NCBI GenBank assembly: GCA_963556145.1
Contig: OY744465.1
Span: forward strand, 5,890,001 to 5,954,000
Direction: 5' to 3'
DNA length: 64,000 nt
Origin: Hygrocybe punicea
Taxonomy: Eukaryota; Basidiomycota; Agaricomycetes; Agaricales; Hygrophoraceae
The stretch's first letter is position 1. Each line of letters begins with the position of its first letter. Below, piece after piece: positions 49,290-62,107 of the stretch. Made by a program: the position numbers and the translations under genes. Under the pieces are notes generated by a model. That model did no database searches. It saw only the letters and a list, made by a program, of their open reading frames with translations, and was not told where the DNA came from.

Positions 49290-49455
49290 TAAATGATGCT
49301 AAGTGGAGCAATCATTTCGGCACTCCCAAGACCATGACCCATTGCACATTGAGTGATGCTCTTCATCATGTCATCTACACGCTTGAATGTATTGATGGTG
49401 TGTCCAACAACGACACAGGATCCTGCAGGGATATTGTGCGGGAAGATGGGTAGTT
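49290..49455 (-). pseudogene. Native 3' remnant of gene 2 in copy C
   Basis: The minus strand encodes QLPIFPHNIPAGSCVVVGHT and INTFKRVDDMMKSI, clearly homologous to the end of gene 2 (PHFPGDVPAESCVVVGHTIN). It is cut off at 49455, where the transplanted copy B tract begins. It shows what copy C's own gene 2 looked like and supplies the reading frame against which the 2-base difference in copy B was seen. Confidence 0.85.
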
Positions 49456-49684
49456 GCGGTATTTTATAAATGGCTTGTAGACATTACAAATGTATACTCA
49501 TATTTTTGAACTTCACTTGTACATTAGTCAACTTTAAATGTCACAAATCGGATCTCATGTCTGAGAGGCACGAAACGCTTTGATTTCAATGGTAGGTACA
49601 TTACAAATTCAAGGCAACATAAAGAGAATTGGCAATAGGCCACGCTGCATGGCACACTAGTTTCATGACGAGAAAGACGACAAG

Positions 49685-51705
49685 TTAATGAGAGACGCCC
49701 AATACCATCACCCACTGCACATTTAGGGAAATACTCTTCAACAAATCATCAGAGCGTTTGAAGGTATTGATCGTGTGGCCGACCACAACGCACGATTCTG
49801 CAGGAACATCGCCTGGAAAGTGGGGGAGTTTCTGAAGTATTTTGAGGGTGTCGGTAAAGTCCGTTTTAACTTTCCGGGCATCATAGATTGGGACTATGAA
49901 TACAGGCATCAAAAACGAAACCAAGGACATTGTGTGAGAGAGAATAAAACTAACCAATGTCATGGAATGACAGCGCAGTCTTTTGGTAAGATGGAGCGGG
50001 ACGTCGAGTAAAAGGACTAGACTGCACAAATTTCGAAGAGGAAGCTTCTATTGAATATGAGTAAGGATTGATAACAGAGCATTGAATGTATACTCACTGC
50101 TAGGAGATGCATCCATCCCACTTGCCGCTGTCGTCGAGAAGGACAGAAAGTCCTTATATAGTTGTGCACGAAATTCCGCCTCACCAGTGACCATTCCAAT
50201 GGCGCCAACATACCGCTCCCATTCTCCTGAGAGTAAAGCCCCTTGGATCACTTTGATCGGTTTTGTGTTCCCACCAACTTTTGGCTCATCAAGGAAGCAT
50301 GAATCGACTAGAATGACAGAAGTGAAGATCGTTGGGATGGCACCAGCAACGGAGTGGAAGAAACTACGCCCAAATGCTCCAGTAGAGATATTGGCGGGAT
50401 CGTCACGAGAAAGATTCGAGTACTTGCCAGATCGAACAAAGGTCACTGCGGAAAACAGCAAACTGTTATGCGATGTGAATTGTCTTTAACCATAAAGTCC
50501 TAGCTGACAGCTTACTTTTGGTTGACCTTGCGAATGTTGCTGATAACATCGCTGTACTGAGGATTGCCATTCCCTATAGCACTAGACCAAGATACCATGG
50601 CCGCGGCCCTATTCAATATTAAGCATTGCTTAAGAAGATAAAACCGAATAGTTACTTAATGTTGACACAGTCCTTATATGTATCGACCAACTGAGGGTCT
50701 CTTGTACCAATGTCGGACTCATCTGTGTTTGGAGAGCATATGCTAAGCAAGGACATCAATTAAAAAAATAATAGACAGATGTAATGTACCTGGTGATTTG
50801 GTTTTGTGCATATGTCACAGCTCCGTCATCGCTACTGGAAACATTGTCGTCACTGATATCATGAAGACGGGTAGTCTTTGTGACTTTGGAGGAAATCGCC
50901 TTCATGGTTTTGATGGATGTATCAGAGTTGCTGATCATTTATTAATATATGAAGGACAAGAATCATATGAAGTATCATACCGAAGACCATTATCTGCATT
51001 TGATTTCTTAGAACCGAATTCGAGTTTTGCGATAGGCCTACGACATGTCTAACATATGACCAATTATTCAATTTCCAACTCACATGAATGTTTCGTCGCT
51101 GTCGTCATCCTCATCATGTAATTGATGCTGGTTTGACTTTGTCTTCTTCGATGGAGAAGAGAATTTACTATGTAAAGCGATTAAAGAATACACAAATATA
51201 AAAGACATTATTTAGAGCTACTGACCTGTCTTCGTCTTCCTCTGAAGCATGCCGCCTTTTACCGCTGAATATAAAGAATATTAGTTTGCATGAACAGTAT
51301 AAATTGAACTTGCAAACCTTGCTCTATTGGTGGTCTTCCTGGACCGCCTATATTACTGAAGTAAATCACTAGTATCTGAAAATACAATTCATGAAACACA
51401 CCTCATAGACGAGACGGGTTTGGCAATGCTAGCGACGCTATGAACACTAATAACGTCTTCGTCTTCGGAGTTGGCAATACTACTGGGTGGTCTAGTCATG
51501 GTGGATGAATCAGAATATTGGAATAAACACGTACACTTCATCATCGACAGGCTTGGTGGTGGTGACCTTCTTACCCTTCCTAGAAACAACAGTATGACCT
51601 TTATTCAGAACGAGCAGCAGTACATGAAAATAAATATACATACGAAACGGCGCTTGATCGAGCTTTGGACTGAGTCTTCACATTCACAGACTTCTTAGGA
51701 GCCAT
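49685..51705 (-). CDS. Element X gene 2, transplanted copy
   Basis: Sequence-identical, as far as I compared, to 30166-32186, including the probable 2-base frame difference near its 3' end and all introns. It starts at ATG 51705 and ends at TAA 49685. It has replaced copy C's native gene 2, whose tail survives at 49290-49455. Function unknown. Confidence 0.6.
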
Positions 51706-51849
51706 TGCAAAGATAAGAGCTTTAGGGCGAGGAATGAATCTGTGCGAGATATCGTAGATGAATGAAGGGTCGGATGTGGACGATACCATTGTGCTCTCAT
51801 CGCTATTTAAGTACACTGAGACAGATCGAATACAATAAAGAACTCGTTT

Positions 51850-52038
51850 ATGGAGATCACACCGGCAGGTATGAAAACTACATCTGTTGATGGTTTGAAG
51901 GAGAACTATTCGGATCATAGCGCCATAAAAATGAAAAGAATCAGGGACATTCCCCATGATGTAGAACCCATGATTGACCAGCTGTTACGCTCAGCATCAT
52001 CCAACAACATGGATATGGATTACTGGTATGGAGAATAA
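51850..52038 (+). CDS. Element X gene 3, transplanted copy
   Basis: Identical to 32331-32519; 62 residues, no recognised domain. It lies divergent from gene 2 with the same 145-bp spacing. Confidence 0.35.
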   Translation: MEITPAGMKTTSVDGLKENYSDHSAIKMKRIRDIPHDVEPMIDQLLRSASSNNMDMDYWYGE

Positions 52039-52608
52039 TCAAACACTAAGTCTAATTAGGATTTTGGAATGTAGAACAGCTGTCACCGCATGGAACTGAT
52101 CATAAGATCATAACACAGCCAAATCGGAAATAGAAGTTTATGTGACATATTTACTCATTTCCAAACAAATACAAACATCGGATCAACTATACTGACAGTT
52201 GCATCGGAAACAAATCATTCTGAATGGATAGGGGTTTCCTTTTAATGCTGTACAATAAGGAGGTCAAGCATTACGATAGCTGTCGATGTATATCCTGTCC
52301 TATAAAATGGAGAAAAACAATAAGAATCTATTGAGAAGATCTGCAACACAAGAATGCAAACACCATACAGACATCACAAGTTCATGGAGGATGAACATGA
52401 TGCACTGCCATAATCTCGATGACGATCGAAAATGATTCATGATAAAACAGTCGAAAATTGCATTTGAATTATAAATCCCACTTCCACTTTGCAAATGGAC
52501 ACCTATTACGATTTCAAAAGCGCATGTCAGTCCATATACCACTGAAGGCATTCATACATTCAACTCTACTTTACAGCTGAACATTTAAGTAATCTCATAT
52601 CGACACGG

Positions 52609-53670
52609 ATGGACAATGATGACAGTCAACTCGCCAATGCTACAAATGTATGTTCAAATTTTACGATGTATGCTGTGTTTCATTACATTTGCAGATTTCG
52701 AATATCAATGTAGTTCATAATGACTCACCAAATTGCTGGAAACTTACACGGCCGAGTACTGATACCACCGAGCATGAAGAACTTGTCTTAAGCTTACAGG
52801 CGATATTGGTGGCCAAAGACCTACCACCAATCACCAGCAGGTATATTGTTCCATCACATAAATCGTAAACAATTGATATACATATATTTTCCAGACCACC
52901 CGAACGTCGAACACCATTTCTTCGTCAGAGCATCCTTATAGCAGGTCTCAACATACCACTGTTCGAATCGTACCTTGACAACCTCCGCATCTTACATCAG
53001 AAACTGGCCCGTACTTTCCCAGAACGTGCAATGCTGGACTTCACGTCATCCACCTATATCGAATACACTGCATTATCTATTGGCACCCGGTACTTCACCG
53101 ATCGCCGACATGACAGTGTTTCATACCATATTCCATTCGAACACAACGTCGATCCCAAAGGTATCCTGTCATCCATGAGCAATACTCGATACTTCCATGG
53201 GACGGATAATGAGGTCCTTTATTTCAAGTTAACATCAGACGGAGGCCGGCATTGGTGAGTGCTCAGCACAACAATAGTTTGACCATTGATAATGATATAG
53301 ATGACAGCTTTGTACCTGCCAGTCCAACTTGCTTCAGGATTGGTGACATTGTAGAAGTCCAGATGATGGTATCGGCGGTTTCAGTCAAGAACGACAAATT
53401 TAAGATGATACTCAATCTGCGCTCATTAGCACTGGTCAACAGCGAGTTTACCGAGGTACCAGACATATCTAATAATTCAATTAATAATAACTAATGTACA
53501 TCCAGAATGCGACGATAGGTCGAACGAAGGCACCTCATCCTGCTCTCAATACTATGACCAGGATTAATATCAAACGTAATGTGGGTTATGTCCAGTTGAC
53601 AGATGATGGTGAAGATGTCATAGAAACCCGAAGACGTTTGACAAACCTCAGGATGAATGAAACCGATTAA
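52609..53670 (+). CDS. Element X gene 4, mostly transplanted copy
   Basis: Same five-exon model as 33090-34151, shifted by 19519, ending TAA 53668-53670. Substitutions include Asn/Ser in RRHDSVSYHI and a silent change nearby. The last 70 bp fall beyond the near-identical tract and carry several differences (for example NETD for NEAD at the end). All splice sites and the FRIGDIVEVQ core are intact. Confidence 0.7.
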
Positions 53671-53954
53671 CATCCATTATCATTACGTCGTACACTCACA
53701 TGTTTGCAATCACACATCATAATCCATGAATACCAATTTTATATGATATTATTTTCTGCAATATGTTCACAAGTGACATAACAACACAAATGGTTTCAAG
53801 AAGTGACTAGATAACTGAGTATTATTTAATTATATAAAGTCCTCATCAGTTTCCTGTTTGCATTATTAATATATTCAAAGCACATGTTAAATTTTAATAC
53901 ATCGCAAAAATGTTTGATATGTTGTTTATACAATGGTTTGTGCAAGGGCAATGC

Positions 53955-54790
53955 TGCAGATTCATGCTGGGACATCTGTTGAACGCTTATCAAACGGTGT
54001 TAGAACCGGCCTGTTCACACAATTATTCACTGTTTGCATTATCAACAATTCCAATGCACATATTAAATCTTGCTACATCACAGATACATCCAGTATATTG
54101 TTCGTACAATTGTTTCAGCAAATGCAATGCTGCAGGGTAATCCTGAGACAGCTGCCAAACACTTGTCGAACAGTGTTCGGCCTGTTCGACAAGTATTCTC
54201 TATTTGCATTATTAATAATTCTAATGCACATAGTACATGTAGCTACATCACAGATACATCCAGTATGTTGCTTATACAATTGTTTCTGTGAGGACAATGC
54301 CCCGGATCAAAGCTGGGACACCTGCCAAACACTTGTCGAACAGTGTTTGACCTGTTCGACAAGTACCCACTGCTTGAATTGTTAGTAATTCTAATACTCA
54401 TTGTACTTGTAGCTACATCACAGATACATTGAATACAATGTTCATACAATTGTTTGTGACAAGGCAATGCTGCAGATTGAAACTGGGACACTGGCCGAAC
54501 ACTTGTCGAACACTGTTCAGCCTGTTCGACAAGTACCCACTGCTTGCATTATTAGTAATTCTAATACACATTGTACTTGTAGCTATATCACAGATACACC
54601 GAATACATTGTTCTTATAATTGTTTTGGCAAAATCAATGCCTCAGATTCAAGGTGCACACACATAATTCCAATGCATCCAGCAAAATATATGTATCTGCA
54701 GACACACATTTCACATATGGTTCATCCTGTGTCTACCACACAGAAAATATACCCAGGAAACTCATTGAACACTGAACACTGTTCAGCCCA
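53955..54790 (+). repeat. Element X right palindrome array (copy C)
   Basis: Four to five clusters near 53970-54020, 54155-54195, 54325-54370, 54490-54540 and 54760-54790 use CTTGTCGAACAGTGTT and its complement, with spacers containing GTAGCTACATCACAGATACA. This array keeps the CTTGTCGAACA type even though copy C's left array does not. Confidence 0.75.
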
Positions 54791-54889
54791 TTCACCTCAT
54801 CTATATTTCAAAAGGTGCACATTACACTACCAATGCAGTCCGTTATGTCAATAAAGCTGTCAAGCAAAGACGTTGCAACACTACCTATT

Positions 54890-55129
54890 CCAAAATTGGC
54901 AACTGTGATCTGGGAACCTGTGATCAAGCCGCCTTATTGTTCTTGCTTATTGGGACACCAAATTCTCACAGTTACAAAGTCAGCAGTCACACGGTTTCAA
55001 AACTATTCCCAGGGCTTCAAAATTGTTCCCACAGTTTGCAAAGATTGTTCCCACGGCTTGGCAAATTAGAGTCTGACCCTGAGTTGAAAAATCCACCGTA
55101 TAGAACGATTCCCTTATAGGGACTCGTAA
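54890..55129 (+). repeat. Element X conserved right terminus (copy C)
   Basis: Homologous to 1497-1814 and 35461-35785, ending CCCTTATAGGGACTCGTAA at 55129. Confidence 0.75.
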
Positions 55130-56098
55130 TACTCCCTTATTACTTGTTTGATACATATTCTTTGTGTTCTGTCACGTAGTACAGTCACATTCATTTTCTT
55201 TCAAGTTCTATTGATCATCACCAAAGATATCCCAGTACTTTATTCTGCACTAGTAGCCAATGTGCATTTGAAGCTTCGGAATAAAGTCCGATATCTTGAT
55301 CATCAATCCTACTTGCCTATTGTTCAGTTCATTCATTCTGTACATAGTATTTAGTCACACCTCCCTTTTGTTTGACATCTACTGTTACATTGCCCATTGC
55401 CCATCATCTATTGCTCATCTCTATTGTACCTCTGCTCATTGTATACTTGCTACTTGTATACTTGACTGTTGTATACTTGTTCATCTTACACTGTTCATAC
55501 TTGCTTGAGTTATTATCCGCTTATACTCTTGCATACCTCTTGTCACTCAAAGTCTTTACCTTCAGTAGGGAAGACCTCACTGTTCACTCATCCTCTATAA
55601 GTCATACATCTGACTTATATTATTGTCAAGTATTTGTTGTATCCCTCAAAGCTAACCTTTGATAGGATTCACACCACAACCCAACCACCCAACAGGAATA
55701 ACCCAGAGTTATTAAAGAGCTAAATCCTTGATCCCAAAGGACAACAAGGTAATTTCCCGATCAACAACGCACTCCAGAAACCCTTGGTGTGGATTTGTTC
55801 AAACACTTCCCACGCAAAACACCGGTCCCAAAAAAAAAAAAAAGACCTCTCTAGAACATGGCTTCAGAACATCAATTTAGAGCTATTAGGTGTATTAAGA
55901 CTTGACTACATTGTAAGGGATAAGCAAATGGCTCTGGAAAAGGTAGAAAGTGCTGAATAATCATAGTATTCACATTTTATAAGTGATTGAGTACATGATG
56001 CCTTAATGATATTTCAATGTAATTTGCAACTCATCATCACTGGCCACCTCCAGCTCATTGCCTAACAATGTCAAAATAGTGCATAGCATATCAAAAGG
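55130..56098. other. Intergenic stretch with a TGTATACTTG-rich segment
   Basis: No gene recognised. 55430-55500 has several TGTATACTTG-like short repeats in a pyrimidine-rich context, and 55834-55846 is an A-run. The stretch could be promoter or old LTR-like sequence, but I found no paired repeat, primer-binding site or polyprotein. Confidence 0.35.
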
Positions 56099-59000
56099 AT
56101 GGCCTCGAGTAGCTATCCAGTGAGTCTCAAAAGCTACATCCAGGAATAGCTAACCGACTGAACTATCAATCCAGACTGCTATTCCAGATCGACCATCAGT
56201 TCTTGATGTGGAGGGTTATGCTATTTGTCCAGACTGCAGTACCCGCATAAATTGTGGTACTATTGGACTGGCCAACCTCGAAAAGCGCCACTGTGGAACA
56301 AAAGCCTGTAAAGAGGCACGAGACAAAGGAAATAAGGATGCCAAAAAGAAGAAAGATGGATCAATACTCTCCTTTTTGAAACATCAAGTAGCCACGGTTC
56401 CATCAACAGTCAGCAGTTCAGCACCTATCCACAGTCATAAATTGAGTCGAAGGTCCGAGGCACTAACAGAAACCAATCCCATCATACCTATCTATCCAAC
56501 TCTCGATGAAGTCGGACCTCAAGTCTTCCAACCTGTTTCAGAACCACCTACGAACAATTTTGTCAGCAAATTACAAGATTTAGTAAAGGGCTTACCGGAA
56601 AGCATCCCTGAGGCATCGGAATTCGACAAGCTTGCAGTTTTTGGAGGCGACCCAAGGGGCTTTGATGACCCAACCATCAGTGTGGATGACCTATGGGAAA
56701 CGGGACTGAATGATGTCCTAAAAGTGACGTTAGGTTGGGGCAAAGAAGGAGATACGGATGTGATCATACGCCATGGGAGATTGGGGCTGGATGGTTTGGT
56801 GAATTTTGTTGCATACTTCATGAAGGAGCGGGGTGTAAGTGAAGAGCTGTTTAAGGGGAAGTTGGAGTACCTGATCGAGGAGGTCGAGAAAAGGTAAGTA
56901 AAACCCAAATACCATTAGAACACTGGCTCACCAAAACCTGAAAGGGTATAGCCTGTAACAGACACTGCCATAGTAGCATCACGGGGAGACGAGGTTGAAA
57001 TCGTTGACGTGGACACGTTCGAGTACAAAGACACTGTAAAAAAGATGAAAACATCATCACTGGCATGCATGGGATTCATCCTGAACTTTCCCAATGGAAA
57101 ATCACCACATACCGCATATCCTTTTGCCCTCCACAATACTCTCGTCCTCTCTTGGGACTACTCATTGAAAAATGGGGTGATGAAGTTGTTTGCGCGAATT
57201 TGCTGTGGAATTTCTGAAGAAGAAGGTCAAACATGTCACCCTTGTCAACAGCTGATAAAAAACAAGACATTGGAGGGCATACTAACACGCATGCAAGATG
57301 GCACCCACAAAAACGCAGGATTTGCGTACCATGGTTTCAGTGGCCTCCAAGAGATGCTGCATCGCAAAAATCAAACGATTAAGTTCTATCGTTTGCGTGG
57401 GCTAAACCAGGCTCGGAAACTTCTTGCGACAGCAACAGCCCTCTCCGACCAGAAGCGGCTCTTGATGGCGATTGCGAGTGGAAAGGTCAGCCGTGTTGAC
57501 AGCCTGCTCAGCATTGGTCTTCGTCAACGGAAGGGTGCTCGAGGGTTGCTGGCTCTGTATATGGCAGCTGCTGAAGGTTACTATTGCCCGAAGAGTTTTA
57601 CTGAAGAGGAAGACCTGAAAGCTGTGCTCATGTGGAGGCTGGGAGGGAACCGGGTGGCAGAGATCAACCATCATGCCAACAAAGGACAGAGTGTCACCTA
57701 CCTGCGGAGCCGATCAACTGTTCCACCGCTTATCCCATCGCACGAGAAACCGACAGTTGGTGAAGTCCATGCTAACATTGAGGCAACGTTCAACGGTTTG
57801 CTGGATGCGATTCATGGTCAAAGCCGTGTGAAGTTTGTCCATACTGTTTTGATGTTTGATGAGCTGGCAATGGAGAAGAGGATCAGGTGGGATCCAAAGA
57901 CCAACTGCTTCCTGGGTTTATGCAGGGAGCATGCAGACCAAACTTCAACTGAGTTTGTGAACTAGGATGACTTAGAATAGTTGTTTCATAACCTGGATGA
58001 CGAGAGAGTGCACTACGCAAAAGAGGTAAGAGAGTTTATTTGCTCCCGCAGGAGCAATTCCGTTTTCGGATTGTGCCCTGATCTATTATTAGGCAACAGT
58101 TGGCGCTCTTGGTGTTCTATGCAAAGCTCATCGTATATACCCTGGCCGTCCTGTCCTTATATCTGGGGATTGCAAGCGAGAATCTGGAGAAGAACACGCT
58201 CAACTTATTAAGACAGTCTGCAAGGGGGTAAATTCACTGCAAGCACAAACAAAATTGTGTATCACCTCAATTGCATCTGACAGCAAAACTCGAAGAGGTT
58301 CTTCTTTCATTCTCCTTACTTTCAAATCTGACCTACCCCATAATTCACCAATTTATCCACTACTAAAGCCACTCAAATACCTTAATCTCCATGTTGGTGA
58401 AGACGATCTCACATGCGACAAAGACTGGAAGCATGTTTTCAAACGATGGCGCAATCTGCTACTACGCCTATGTGGGGTTGTTATCAATGGGTTTCGGATT
58501 ACACCAGATATCATTCGTGATCAGTTCCAGTCAGCTGGGCTTTGTACAAATCATATCCGCTCCTTATTTAATCCAGAGGATCAACAAGATGTTAAAATGG
58601 CCTTCGATATGCTTAAGGATATCTGGAACCTTCCTCGGTCTTCAACAAATTCTCGCCCAGGTTTTGTGGAGGCTCGAGAGGCACTGTGGATTCTTGGGAA
58701 ACTGTTGTTCCACATGGTGTTTCCATATCTTTGCGTCAATCTTTCTCTTTCAGAGCAGATTGAACATCTCAGTGCTGCAGCCCACCTCGCTCTCATCCTG
58801 TATCGATTGGCTGGCAAGGAGTTCATTCCCACCAACCTCTACATTGACCTTATGATTATGATCAAGAACGCCATTTTCTGTGTTGCGAAAGCAAAAATTG
58901 ACGATCCAGATGGTGAATTCTGGATTATCCTCTTAGGAACTGACCGCCTAGAGGAGCTCTTCGGGATCCTCAGGACTATGGTTGGAAATGATGCCAACTT

Positions 59001-61695
59001 GGACATTCTTCAGCTAGTTTCTCACCTAGCTGGAACGACAGAAGTCTCAAATATCCTGGCTAAATACCCCCACTGGGATCATTCTCCTCGTTGTCTCAAA
59101 CTGTCAGCTATGTCGCATGAATCAAAAGAAATCCCAGAGAGCGCAGATCACATCAAACCAGGATCTTGGAGAGGTAATGTCAGACTCAAGGGTATTTCCC
59201 TTCAAACATCCTGGAACCGTGGACGGCAATTGATCGAACGGGAATGCGACAGCCTCAAACACGTTTTTCTCAAACTCGACAGCCTAGACGGCATTGACAT
59301 CCTCTCTCCATTTGGTGCCCTCCTCGTGAATGTTCCACTGGCAGATGACGATATCGACGAGAGTCTTGAGACTCCGACTGCCACATCTACAAGCAGGACT
59401 GCGGAATTGGATACTCACGAAGCAGAAACGCGTGTTGATGTTGAAAATGAACTCGGAGCAAGCCTAACTTCCTCCGATATCGAAACTGAAGCTGGTCAAA
59501 AGATATTCGATTTGAAAGTACTGATAAAAGGTACTGCAAAGAATAAAGCACACGCCTTGAAAGATTTCAGCAAATTTCGCAAACATGCCAGTTCAACAGA
59601 TCGTTTAAAGCGTGTACAATCTGTCTCGAGATATGTTGACACTGAAAATTTATTCAGCTCCAACCCAAACAACACACTTGAAGCAGAACTGGACAACTCA
59701 CAGAAGGTTGTTATGTCGGACCCCATCACAAGTCTCCTGCGCATCGAGAATGACTTTTGGCTTTGTATTGGAGAAGTAAATGGACTGCGGATCGACGGGC
59801 ACCCAGTCAACTACATCAGTTTTGAGATGCTTGCGGAAGACACTGTTAGGGTGTCCTACCAGATGCTAGGTCTGCGACCAGCAACATTAGCAGATGATCC
59901 GGATGGGAGAAACGAGTGGAGGACATACATGATGGACGAGCACTCATTCACAGTACCCAGGTGACTGGTTCAATTTATCAACCCGACGATCTCAAAAACT
60001 GTGCTTGCGATGCCCTTTTATCTGCTACAAAGTACCGTTTTAGTTGCATTAACAGCCAGTCTTGTTCAAAGCCTCACCATATCGGATCTCAAGAATGTAC
60101 CCAAATTTAAGCCATCAAAGGAATATCCTTATCGTGAGGCTTCCGGTGAGTAATCAATTGATTTCTCAGTGGTTTAAAGTGCTTACCTTTGTGTTTTTTG
60201 GAACCTAAAGGGAGTGCTTGCTTTGTTTGCGAGAGTGACCATGACTTGGGAAATATTGGGACAATGACAACCTCTGACTGCCCGCGGTGTTCACCAGCTG
60301 TCACCCTTGACCTCACGCAAGGCCAATGCGTGCTTGAGCATGTCGGTTCACATGTCCTTCACGACCCCGGTGTTATTCGGTCAATCGAACCTCTTTGCGG
60401 GTTGTGCCTCCGTCCCTCGCAAATGTGTCAGTTCTACCTGGCGAAAGGAAAGGGAGCAAATGGTAAACCTAGAATCAATCAGAAGATGTAAAATGGTTGC
60501 CTCATGAAGGTGAAATTTGCTTACAGCATTGCCGCAGAGTCGACACAAGCATCTCCTTGCTCTAATGTGCCGATTCACTGTCCTATCTGCCCTAGGACCG
60601 ATCTCGCAGTCTGGAAGTACTTTATGAAGGTCCATTTCGACGAAAAGCATAAAACATTGCAACTTACCAAGTACGAACACCTCTGGAGGCTGTCAAGCTT
60701 TGAAAAGTCCGAAATGCAGAAGATTTGGTTAAGAAGACGGAGGGTAACGGCTAAGCGAGCCAAAAAGTCGAAGGTCCCCCCCCCCCCCCCCTAGTCATAT
60801 CAGAGAATCACCGTGCTCGAATTCCTAAGGTGTAAGTCTAACTTTGACTTGAAAAGCGGTGACAGATATACCTTTCTCAGAAACAACACCAATACACTTG
60901 CTGGTGATGCCAAATCACATTCTAGAGGTGTTGACAAGAACAGCAATGTTTCTGAAGATTTGGAAGATGAAAATCTTGATGAAGACTCAGATGACGAGCT
61001 GGAGAAGGAATCGGGAGACGAGGTAGATGATGAGCTTGGCGAAGAAGACAACGAAGAAATTCACAAGGAAAACACCGCATTAGAGGATGCTCAAGCTTTC
61101 AGTGAGGAAATGGATGTGGAAGAAGTGGGAGAAGGAGGAATCGTACCTGCAATTTGCAGCTCTCCGAGTCCTGTACAAAATTCTGAGGACTTCAACATGG
61201 GGCCTATGGAAGATGACAGCGTGAGTTTTATTATTTCTTCCATGGTTGAGAGAAGCTAGTACTCACAATAGTATTACTCAGATACAAAAAAACGAGAACC
61301 GCAGTGCTCAAGATGAAGACACTGAAGAGCAATCAGAAAACATTAGGTCTGAGTCTCCGACACAGGGAGCAGCAGCCAAAATCAGACCCGAAACTGTCGA
61401 AGAAGGGAGGTGTCCAAAGAGAAATAGGGTATCACGAAAGCTCGTCCTAGATGGGTGCCTTTGCGGATCAGTTCTTGACGGTTCAACAGATGGTGTGCTT
61501 AAATGTAACCAGGCTGGCTGTGAGACTCGATGGGTAAGTACTACCCTTTTTCTGTAGGATTGACGTTAACAGCTCACCCAATATGTTTAGTATCATCTTC
61601 AATGTGTTAACCTTGAGCTAGCACCCCGAAATTGGGTGTGCATAGCTTGCGAGGTGTCAGGAGAAAGATCTGGAGGAAAGCAAGGACGAAAATGA
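56099..61695 (+). pseudogene. P-element-like transposase with zinc and PHD-like fingers, inactivated
   Basis: Start ATG 56099 (MASSSYP, intron 56120-56174), then a CxxC/HC/C finger (CPDCSTRINC, KRHCGTKAC). The central part has an RNase-H-like start MFDELAMEKRIRWD near 57850 and a later block TDRLEELFGILRTM near 58950, reminiscent of P-element/THAP9 transposases. C-terminal parts: a zinc-rich segment (ACFVCESDHD, CGLCLRPSQMCQFY, CPICPRTDLAVWKY), an acidic stretch, and a PHD-like finger at about 61455-61655 (CLCGS, KCNQAGCETRW, YHLQC, WVCIACE). Lesions: TAG 57963-57965, TAG 57978-57980, TAA 60489-60491, a frame break at a 16-C run (60776-60791), and no frame-keeping splice near 56900. It belongs to a family repeated in basidiomycete genomes. 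The P-like assignment is inference. Confidence 0.7.
60776..60791 (+). repeat. Poly-C run of 16
   Basis: The homopolymer ends in TAG in the upstream frame. The downstream homologous frame (ISENHRARIP) would need one more C or two fewer. It may be a true frameshift or a sequencing length error. Confidence 0.8.
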
Positions 61696-61857
61696 TGTCA
61701 TATTACTATATTTAGATATGTGCCTGATTATGTAAGTTAGTTAGTCTGCCCTCAGAGGTCTTTAAAAAAAAATAGACCCCAGGTCATTTTTTTCGATCCC
61801 GGTGCCCCCTTGACAAGCATTCAGACTAAGGGTTTATAATCAGGGCTTAGGAATTTA

Positions 61858-61961
61858 AAGCAAAACATCGGACTATAAGCATTCATGGTAAAGGCATATA
61901 AGAAGGGCTGATAGTTTTTGAAGCAAAACATCGGACTATAAGCATTCATGGTAAAGGCATA
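61858..61961. repeat. 41-bp direct repeat, two copies
   Basis: Copies at 61858-61898 and 61921-61961 both read AAGCAAAACATCGGACTATA and continue through AAGCATTCATGGTAAAGGCA, 63 bp apart. They lie between the two transposase genes; function unknown. Confidence 0.85.
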
Positions 61962-62107
61962 CTGTACTAATCCGGTCAATTCGCCTGTCACGCGTCACAC
62001 AGGTTTTCAAAACGGCGAAAAGTAATGTTTGTCATGCCTCACACGGGAGATCGGCGAATTGCCCAGAACATTCCAAATGAGGAAATTACGTGGTAAATCA
62101 GTACATA

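Larger units (their letters stand above)
49456..53602 (+). repeat. 4.1-kb near-identical direct repeat, recipient copy
   Basis: Matches 29937-34083. It begins with 54 bp that are the last codons of copy B's gene 1 (KWLVDITNVYSYF and stop), here an orphan piece because copy C has its own complete gene 1 upstream. Confidence 0.9.
46865..55129 (+). mobile_element. Element X copy C (mosaic)
   Basis: Same gene order and orientation as copy B. Gene 1 is diverged and complete. Between 49456 and 53602 the sequence is a transplanted copy of B. The right array and terminus (53955-55129) are diverged again. It starts about 230 bp after the right Helitron 3' end. That intervening sequence shows nothing I recognise. 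Confidence 0.65.

Noticed and set aside
26995..55129. Starship-type giant element
   Set aside because: No tyrosine recombinase of the captain type is present, and the element is about 8-9 kb.
55130..55860. LTR of a retrotransposon
   Set aside because: An A-run and TATA-like sequence occur, but no second LTR, primer-binding site or pol domain was seen.
57963..57980. A tiny intron removing the two TAG codons
   Set aside because: The interval is far below the 45-60 bp intron size used here and lacks splice signals; nonsense mutation is simpler.
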